Shown: in pieces, positions 5,958-10,085 of the stretch | How positions within the stretch are numbered: the stretch's first letter is position 1 | Layout of the letters: every line of letters starts with the position of its first letter | Assembly (NCBI GenBank): GCA_002364555.1 | Contig: DEYM01000161.1 | Span: 1 to 10,085 of the forward strand | Length of the DNA: 10,085 nucleotides | Direction: 5' to 3' | DNA from: Phycisphaerales bacterium UBA3158 | GTDB taxonomy: Bacteria; Planctomycetota; Phycisphaerae; Phycisphaerales; SM1A02 | Notes under the pieces: model-generated | Database searches by the model: none | Told to the model about the DNA's origin: nothing | Seen by the model: the letters and a program-made list of their open reading frames with translations, nothing else | Position numbers and translations under genes: made by a program

Positions 5958-6910
5958 AGATGCGGGACTTCCACGAGCATTGGCTTCTGCGGACGGGTTC
6001 CTGAGCCGAGATCTCCGCGAATCACCGGGATCATCAGAGGCTGTCCATTGACGAGTCTCATGGGGAATGTATCCACAACACGTTCCACGCCCGGGGACCG
6101 TATGCCCGATTCCGCATCAACCGCACGGTGATCGAATACACCGATTGTGACCGTGCTCATCTGCTTGATTTCATCATGATGAAACCAGGCCTGATGTCCT
6201 GCAGTTCGAAGTGAACGAGCATAGTCCTCGGAGATTTGGCGGCGACGTTCAGAAGACAGATCCCCACTTTCAAAGTCACCCCAAACGGCAACTTCAACCG
6301 TGTACAGGGTTCTGGCTTCTGGATACTTGAGTCTCAGAGACAGCAATTCGATTGGATCGATCGTGGCCGGATCCCTTGGTGGTACCACCTCGGTCAGAAT
6401 GGGCGTCTCGAAGATCTTCCGTCCCTGGATCCGGACATTGCGAAGCTTCGTCGTGGCATCGCGAACATTCGGATCATCCCAACCCTCGAAGTCTCCATAG
6501 AGAACCATGGATTGATCCGATTCGCTATGGAGAGACAGTTCTTCACTGATTCCCGGAAGTAGCAAGCCGAGCTTTCGGATGTATTCATTGCCCTGGGCCC
6601 GATGAGCCTCGCTTGTGAAAGTGGCTACGGAGATCCCATAGCGTGGGGCCGTCGGCTTGGTGCCAAGAACCGCCGCCTGTCGCATGACTTCTTCCTTCGT
6701 TCCGGATCCACCGGAAGAAAGCAGGCCTTCGACAGCATCCCAATCCTCACCAAAGTCCACCTCATCAGATTGTTCCTTCTGCCCCAATTCAAGTCGAGGT
6801 GAACGAACCTGGGATGGCACCTTCTTCTTGTTGGAAGCTGGCTGACAAGCCATTCCTCCAACAAGGAATGAGGCGGTTAAAACAGCAAAAATCAGGGGTC
6901 TGGATTGCAT
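5954..6910 (-). CDS. Lipoprotein with two SPOR-like repeats, function unknown
   Basis: This 318-residue protein begins with a lipoprotein signal (basic start, hydrophobic LIFAVLTASFLV, then GGMAC with Cys22 as probable lipidation site; Met at -2 and Gly at -3 make the lipobox less typical). A low-complexity charged linker (about 25-85) follows. Two regions then share a pattern: YGISVATFTS...YIRKLG...VLYGDFEGWDDP (about 91-146), and YTVEVAVWGDFESG...YARSLRTAGHQAWFHH...TVTIGVFDHRAV (about 203-264). Each has a beta strand, a helix and a G-x-F/D-F strand end, as in SPOR (peptidoglycan-binding) repeats. This is my fold-level reading and not a confirmed hit. No Shine-Dalgarno precedes ATG 6910; GAGAAT lies six bases before it. 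It faces the pseudo-ALDH gene convergently and shares its stop bases. Family name unknown. Confidence 0.78.
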   Translation of the reverse strand: MQSRPLIFAVLTASFLVGGMACQPASNKKKVPSQVRSPRLELGQKEQSDEVDFGEDWDAVEGLLSSGGSGTKEEVMRQAAVLGTKPTAPRYGISVATFTSEAHRAQGNEYIRKLGLLLPGISEELSLHSESDQSMVLYGDFEGWDDPNVRDATTKLRNVRIQGRKIFETPILTEVVPPRDPATIDPIELLSLRLKYPEARTLYTVEVAVWGDFESGDLSSERRRQISEDYARSLRTAGHQAWFHHDEIKQMSTVTIGVFDHRAVDAESGIRSPGVERVVDTFPMRLVNGQPLMIPVIRGDLGSGTRPQKPMLVEVPHL

Positions 6911-7235
6911 GTCTATATTCTCTCAAATACTCAGCGGCCTTCATGGGTATTTAACCGCATATCTGGGCACATCGCCAACCTCAAACCATTGTCAAATAGA
7001 TGTTTAAGTCAAGTTGGCATGAATTTGGAAAGTTCAAGGAGTTGGACCTTAGAAGACGATGAACTGGTCGGTGACGGACTTGGTGCTCTGTCACATGGTG
7101 GATTCTGCCATCTACTCATGGATTTGGACATGACTAGAGGCAATTCCAGGGAAGAATGATTTGAGGAAACCGGCTAATCAAGGTCGGGGGGTTTCGTATG
7201 GCTCAAGACCATGCAACCTCGCAAGGAGCATTGAG
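6911..7235. other. 325-base spacer between divergent lipoprotein and flgM genes
   Basis: No gene is supported here. An open frame on the plus strand from 6905 to 7159 has no Shine-Dalgarno and no recognisable sequence. A 6-base inverted repeat, AAATAC at 6925-6930 and GTATTT at 6947-6952, may be chance. I see no convincing sigma-70, sigma-28 or sigma-54 promoter for flgM. A TGGCAT-like site near 7015 fails the sigma-54 spacing. The left edge holds the lipoprotein's putative -10 (6917-6922, minus). Confidence 0.5.
6917..6922 (-). promoter_or_regulatory. Possible -10 element of lipoprotein gene
   Basis: GAGAAT on the minus strand matches TATAAT at four of six positions and ends six bases before the ATG at 6910. 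A start at the A of that ATG would make the mRNA leaderless. No good -35 is seen. Support comes mainly from the same spacing at other genes in this window. Confidence 0.25.
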
Positions 7236-7553
7236 ATGCTTGATATCGCATCCATTGGAAATGGCCTGGTGGGGCCTGGTAGGGAATTTGGTGGTCCAAG
7301 GGCAATCCGTCCAACGACTGAATCTTCCCCTTCAAGAGCAAATGAAGCCTCACGGCTTTCGGCTGGAGCCCCCGCTCGACCACAGGTCGATCGGGTCGAG
7401 GTTTCTGAACATGCCGATCTCATGGCTCGTCTCAGCGAGGTCCCTGAGGTCAGATGGGATCGAATAGAGGCTGCCAAAGCCGCTATTCAGCAGGATGGCT
7501 ACATAGACCGCCATCTGGATGATGCCATCGGAGAGCTTCTTTCGGATCTTTGA
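7236..7553 (+). CDS. flgM: FlgM-like anti-sigma-28 factor
   Basis: FlgM binds the flagellar sigma factor FliA (sigma-28) in the cytoplasm and holds late flagellar genes off until the hook-basal body is finished. The 105-residue protein has a disordered, Gly/Pro/Arg-rich N-terminal part (about 1-50). A FlgM-type C-terminal region follows: DRVEVSEHADLMARLSEVPEVR (52-73), then WDRIEAAKAAIQQDGYID (74-91), and a last helix DDAIGELLSDL (95-105). The order R-x-x-x-I-x-x-x-K-x-x-I-x-x-x-x-Y followed by a hydrophobic closing helix is the FlgM C-terminal signature. AAGGAG at 7223-7228 is seven bases before ATG 7236, which decides the start. An in-frame TTG at 7161 would add 25 unlike residues. No flagellar gene lies nearby, so it is an orphan. 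Lack of a FliA gene in view leaves the partner unproven. Confidence 0.75.
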   Translation: MLDIASIGNGLVGPGREFGGPRAIRPTTESSPSRANEASRLSAGAPARPQVDRVEVSEHADLMARLSEVPEVRWDRIEAAKAAIQQDGYIDRHLDDAIGELLSDL

Positions 7554-7561
7554 TCCCAGTT

Positions 7562-7580
7562 GATGGCTTGATGAGCCATT
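7562..7580 (+). terminator. Hairpin after flgM, possible weak terminator
   Basis: ATGGCT at 7563-7568 pairs with AGCCAT at 7574-7579 around a five-base loop (TGATG), with one more G-U pair outside. It lies nine bases after the flgM stop. There is no U tract, so termination would be inefficient or factor-assisted. Confidence 0.3.
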
Positions 7581-7605
7581 CAGAGAAGTCATCCCAAGGC
7601 CTGAG

Positions 7606-7611
7606 TAGATA
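7606..7611 (+). promoter_or_regulatory. Possible -10 element of second lipoprotein gene
   Basis: TAGATA matches TATAAT at three of six positions. It ends six bases before ATG 7618, so a leaderless start is possible. It is the weakest member of this series. The gene also has no clear Shine-Dalgarno. Confidence 0.2.
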
Positions 7612-7617
7612 TGCTTC

Positions 7618-8175
7618 ATGGCTCTGATGGACACTGTTCTCAAATTCTGGTTCAGGCGTTTCCTGCAAACCATGGCAGCATCTGTCTGCATGACGGCCAT
7701 GCTTGGATGCCCGCCCAAGTCGCTTGTGCCCGGAAAGCTGCCGACCGGATCCATTGAACAATATCCGTACAAGCCTGTGGAACTCTCGATTCACCCCTTG
7801 AGTCGATATTGGACCTCTCCTTCGGGCGAGAAGGAAATCGAGGCGAGAATCGAATTCCTGGACCGGGATGGCTATCCCACTCGAGGTATTGGTCGACTTG
7901 AGCTGAGCCTGAAGGATCTGGATGGAAGAGATGTGGAATCATGGATTCTTCCTCTCTCCAACTTCGAGACCAACAAATCCCACTTTGACCGGATAACACG
8001 AACCTATCTTGTCCGACTCAGTCTGCCCAATCAGGATGTGCCGTCCAAAGCCAGGCTGACTGTCGATCTGATCGGACCTGATGGCAAGACGCTTCGAGCA
8101 TCTGAGACACTCAAGGAGTCTGACCACTCAGCGTCCTTGGAATCAGAACAACCTGGGCTATCGACATCCAATTGA
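7618..8175 (+). CDS. Planctomycete-type lipoprotein, function unknown
   Basis: The 185-residue protein starts with a lipoprotein signal: basic WFRRF (11-15), a hydrophobic core and AMLGC with Cys31 as the likely lipidated residue. The mature part has ELSIHPLSRYW (55-65), then EIEARIEFLDRDGYPTRGIGRLELSL (about 73-98), ILPLSNFETNKSHFDRITRTYLVRLSLP (about 110-137), and a weakly acidic tail. The run of strands with D-G, G-x-L-x-x-x-L and F-D-x-x-T-R-T-Y looks like a beta-sandwich domain. It matches a pattern I associate with conserved planctomycete lipoproteins of unknown role. Start ATG 7618 is chosen because it gives a proper signal; ATG 7627 would also keep it. It converges with the small SH3-like gene, with 39 bases between stops. 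Likely attached to the outer-envelope side of a membrane. Confidence 0.8.
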   Translation: MALMDTVLKFWFRRFLQTMAASVCMTAMLGCPPKSLVPGKLPTGSIEQYPYKPVELSIHPLSRYWTSPSGEKEIEARIEFLDRDGYPTRGIGRLELSLKDLDGRDVESWILPLSNFETNKSHFDRITRTYLVRLSLPNQDVPSKARLTVDLIGPDGKTLRASETLKESDHSASLESEQPGLSTSN

Positions 8176-8214
8176 TGGCCAGGCCTTGATGAATGCTCGA
8201 TCAGTTTGAAAAGA

Positions 8215-8469
8215 CTATTCGATGACCTCGACGACGCTGTATTGATCCAGATTCAAAACAGCGATTTCACCATCATCAAGCCGTATCTCAAGACGATCCA
8301 ACCAGAGTTGGTCATCCTTGGCATGCGCAAACCAGGAACCTGTCTTGGACTGTCGGGACCTTTGAATGAGCCCCTCGACAGAATTGGTCCAGGTTCGATC
8401 CCTCAGAGGGGTTTGCTGGGTCACGCGAACTCTGGTTCCGGGTACATGGATGTTGGTCAGAAATGCCAT
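8215..8469 (-). CDS. Small SH3-like conserved protein, function unknown
   Basis: This 84-residue protein has no signal peptide or membrane segment. GTRVRVTQQTPLRDRTWTNSV (11-31) is followed by EGLIQRSRQSKTGSWFAHAKDD (about 32-53), QLWLDRLEIRLDDGEIAVLNLDQY (54-77) and a final strand SVVEVIE. The five-strand pattern with V-R-V at the start and V-L-N-L-D near the end resembles an SH3/KOW-type barrel. GSWFAHxKDDxLWLDRL is a motif I recall from planctomycete hypothetical proteins (family memory, not a search). It lies 22 bases downstream of the M16-like gene on the same strand, with AGGA at 8477-8480 seven bases before the ATG, so the two form an operon. It could be a nucleic-acid- or protein-binding adaptor; I cannot assign a role. 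Confidence 0.82.
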   Translation of the reverse strand: MAFLTNIHVPGTRVRVTQQTPLRDRTWTNSVEGLIQRSRQSKTGSWFAHAKDDQLWLDRLEIRLDDGEIAVLNLDQYSVVEVIE

Positions 8470-8491
8470 TGCTGAATCCTAACAGGGAGAA

Positions 8492-9760
8492 CTAGTGGGA
8501 AACCACAGGCCCATGACAGAGTGGGGATTCTGGCTCGAATCCATCACCGAGTGGCTCTGCACCAACTGAAACAATTGTTCGTGGCCGAGGGGAGATCGAC
8601 GATAGATAAACATTCAGAGTCTCGCAGTCGACTTTTTCGATTTCTGAGAGCCGATCATCAATCGTGCGGGCCCTCCCTATGGCATAAAAATCACCAACGA
8701 GAGAGGCGGCTCGCGCTGGCATCCGCTCCCCACCAAAGACCGTACTGCCTCTCATACCGACCTTGGCACGTGCCAATTCCTCCGGTTCGACACCCTCATG
8801 AAGTCGATCGATTTCCTGCTCGCAGACAGCCAATGTCTCTGCTGCTCTCTCTGGAGTTGTTCCCGCGTAGAGCGAGATCACACCTTCGGCCTTTCGAGCT
8901 CGATATCCGGCATTCACGCTGTAGCAGAGGGATCGCCTTTGACGAACCTCCGTAAAGAGCCTGCCACTTGTCGAACCCCCAAGAATTCGTGTTGCCAGTC
9001 GTTCCAACGCCGTATTTGAATCGTCAGCAGCAGGTGCCTGCCAGGCCATACCTATATGTACCTGAGAGGACTCCCTTTCAACATGTCCCCGGCCACCCTG
9101 ACGTTCATCAGTCCGAATTGGTGCCTCTCGGGAACCAGACCATCCTTTGAGATGCTTCTCCAGAGTCTGAATGACCAGATCCGCATCAAATTTGCCTGCC
9201 AGACCGAGAATACTGCCTTGAGGTACGAAACCAGTACTCCATGCCTCTCTCAATTCCTCCTCGGTAACCGATTCGATCACATCGACATGGCCATATCCGG
9301 TCCGATTGAATGGTTCGGGATTGTGCCTGCGTCTGACATGAAGCATGACTTCCTGTTGAGCATCGTCTTCAAGTGATTCAATTGCTTGCATGGAAAGACT
9401 TTGGCAAGCTGAAATTGACTCCTGGGGCAAATTTGGTCGGCGAATCACATCCGACAGAAGTTCCAACGACATTTCCAGATGTTGTCCCAGAACAGATCCG
9501 ACCAACCATGCATGTGATTCGGACACTCCGCAGTTTCGCTCAAGACCGATTCGATCCATGTCTTCACTGAGTTGACGACTGTCTCGCGATCCCGCGCCTC
9601 TGAGAAGTAATTCCGACAAAACCGTACTGACACCTGTTCTATGAGGGTTTTCATGGGCTGTTCCAGAAGGAACCAACCAGTGAATCGAGCATGATGCAAC
9701 GGAATCAACTGGCTCAAGAAGAACAGTCAGACCGCAGTCGAGCGTGTGTGTTTGAATCAT
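8492..9760 (-). CDS. M16-family peptidase homologue lacking the zinc motif
   Basis: The 422-residue protein has the two-domain M16B fold of bacterial insulinase-like peptidases. The N-terminal half contains GLTVLLEPVDSVASCSIHWLVPSGTA (10-35) and GVSTVLSELLLRGAGSRDSRQL (43-64). The C-terminal half contains RILGGSTSGRLFTEVRQRRSLCYSVNAGY (about 258-286), the family's substrate-gripping Arg/Tyr region. Where active members have HxxEH, this chain has Thr46, Ser49 and Glu50, so all three zinc-site residues are absent and it cannot be a metallopeptidase alone. M16B enzymes can work as a catalytic subunit plus a noncatalytic Arg/Tyr subunit, and this looks like the latter. No catalytic partner is in view. 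Start ATG 9760 is chosen because GGAG at 9767-9770 is six bases upstream; a TTG at 9772 would add four residues. No signal peptide is seen. It is followed by the SH3-like gene. Confidence 0.9.
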   Translation of the reverse strand: MIQTHTLDCGLTVLLEPVDSVASCSIHWLVPSGTAHENPHRTGVSTVLSELLLRGAGSRDSRQLSEDMDRIGLERNCGVSESHAWLVGSVLGQHLEMSLELLSDVIRRPNLPQESISACQSLSMQAIESLEDDAQQEVMLHVRRRHNPEPFNRTGYGHVDVIESVTEEELREAWSTGFVPQGSILGLAGKFDADLVIQTLEKHLKGWSGSREAPIRTDERQGGRGHVERESSQVHIGMAWQAPAADDSNTALERLATRILGGSTSGRLFTEVRQRRSLCYSVNAGYRARKAEGVISLYAGTTPERAAETLAVCEQEIDRLHEGVEPEELARAKVGMRGSTVFGGERMPARAASLVGDFYAIGRARTIDDRLSEIEKVDCETLNVYLSSISPRPRTIVSVGAEPLGDGFEPESPLCHGPVVSH

Positions 9761-9851
9761 GACGAACTCCAATCGACAGCATGTATTGCAGTGCGAGAAT
9801 AACGAATTGAAACCAGTTAACGCATCTTAGATCGAGTTGATCAACGCTTTC

Positions 9852-9881
9852 TTGTACCCAAAAAGGTGTTGATTGAATAAT
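9852..9881 (+). promoter_or_regulatory. Possible promoter for the H1-like gene
   Basis: TTGTAC at 9852-9857 (three of six) and AATAAT at 9876-9881 (five of six) are 18 bases apart in an AT-rich patch. A start near 9888 would leave a leader of about 120 bases before the ATG at 10008. Another overlapping choice is TAAAAT at 9881-9886 without a -35. Confidence 0.3.
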
Positions 9882-9993
9882 AAAATGTGTAAAGAGTCTT
9901 TCATGCGCAGCCCGATACGGGTACAACACTCGGATAGCGTTCCGTCCAAGGGCCAAGTTGCGCCCACATTACTCCGACAATGTCGCGGACTTT

Positions 9994-10000
9994 AGGAGGT
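9994..10000 (+). promoter_or_regulatory. Strong Shine-Dalgarno for the H1-like gene
   Basis: AGGAGGT is complementary to the 3' end of 16S rRNA over its full length and lies seven bases before ATG 10008. It is the strongest ribosome binding site in the window and fits a highly expressed nucleoid protein. Confidence 0.85.
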
Positions 10001-10007
10001 CACCAAC

Positions 10008-10085
10008 ATGGCCAAGAAACGCGCCACGAAGAAGAAGGCCACTCGAAAAAAGGCCACTCGTAAGAAGGTCACTCGCAAGAAGGCC
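10008..10085 (+). CDS. Histone H1-like, Lys/Arg-rich DNA-binding protein (5' part; cut by window edge)
   Basis: Only the first 26 codons are inside the window. The sequence begins MAKKRATKKKATRKKATRKK and goes on in the same way, so it is made almost only of Lys, Arg, Ala and Thr. From residue 8 the protein consists of pentapeptide units K/R-K-K-A/V-T, encoded by a 15-base tandem repeat with silent drift at the third positions (CGA, CGT, CGC for Arg; AAG, AAA for Lys). Such tails are typical of bacterial histone H1-like (Hc1/AlgP-type) nucleoid proteins, which bind DNA through charge. The family is inferred from composition because no folded domain is visible. The start is certain from the strong Shine-Dalgarno. 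It is divergent from the M16-like gene. The full length is unknown, and basic tails of ribosomal proteins are an alternative. Confidence 0.72.
   Translation, partial: MAKKRATKKKATRKKATRKKVTRKKA
10029..10085 (+). repeat. 15-base tandem repeat coding (K/R)KKAT units
   Basis: The unit AAGAAGGCCACTCGN occurs in about four imperfect copies up to the window end, with drift such as AAA for AAG, GTC for GCC and a changing last base. It encodes the basic pentapeptide tail and probably continues beyond the window. Confidence 0.8.

Noticed and set aside
7013..7028. Possible sigma-54 promoter (TGGCAT...TTGGA)
   Set aside because: The GG and GC elements do not fall ten bases apart and the -12 GC is missing.
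6905..7159. 84-codon plus-strand frame in the spacer
   Set aside because: No Shine-Dalgarno, overlaps the lipoprotein start, no signal, domain or compositional support.
7161..7235. TTG start giving a longer FlgM-like protein
   Set aside because: The added 25 residues are unlike the family, and AAGGAG at 7223-7228 supports ATG 7236.
8206..8475. 89-codon plus-strand frame opposite the small SH3-like gene
   Set aside because: The minus-strand frame has a Shine-Dalgarno, operon spacing and a strongly patterned protein; the plus frame has none of these.
8521..8955. 144-codon plus-strand frame opposite the M16 gene
   Set aside because: Shadow of the M16-like gene; His/Arg-rich translation with no recognisable motif.

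Overview
The window looks like a chromosomal segment from a planctomycete, most likely a marine member of the Phycisphaerae. This is inferred from recognised protein families, not from a marker gene: a lysine-rich histone H1-like protein, an M16-fold protein without its zinc motif, an 84-residue SH3-like protein and a lipoprotein all resemble families I associate with Planctomycetota. Base composition is moderate GC and gene density is high. I see no rRNA, tRNA, CRISPR array, insertion sequence or phage gene, so this is ordinary core-type DNA with several poorly described small genes.

Layout. The left edge carries the redox repressor Rex on the minus strand (its last few residues lie outside), divergent from metF (methylenetetrahydrofolate reductase). 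A cluster of three small membrane-anchored proteins of unknown function follows (1666-2575). Next comes a catabolic operon, deoC plus two aldehyde dehydrogenase-family genes (2636-5957). DeoC splits 2-deoxyribose 5-phosphate into acetaldehyde and glyceraldehyde 3-phosphate, and the first ALDH can oxidise the aldehyde. The second is a shortened, catalytically dead ALDH, so the pair looks like the two halves of an ALDH16-type enzyme encoded as separate genes. Its stop codon shares a CTAG palindrome with the stop of a convergent lipoprotein gene (5954-6910, minus) that holds two SPOR-like repeats.

The middle-right part has a 325-base spacer (6911-7235), an orphan FlgM-like anti-sigma-28 gene (7236-7553) and a planctomycete-type lipoprotein (7618-8175). 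A minus-strand pair follows: a zinc-motif-less M16 peptidase homologue and, after a 22-base gap, the 84-residue SH3-like protein. At the right edge a strong Shine-Dalgarno introduces the histone H1-like gene, cut by the window end.

Expression signals fall into two classes. Genes that begin transcription units on the left side (rex, metF, the small-membrane cluster, deoC, and less clearly the two lipoproteins) have a -10-like hexamer only 6-9 bases before the start codon and no usable Shine-Dalgarno, which predicts leaderless or nearly leaderless mRNAs. Most genes inside operons, plus flgM, the M16 gene and the H1-like gene, have well-spaced Shine-Dalgarno sequences. This contrast and the split pseudo-ALDH pair are the most interesting features. 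I did not find a clearly new multi-gene defence or mobile system.
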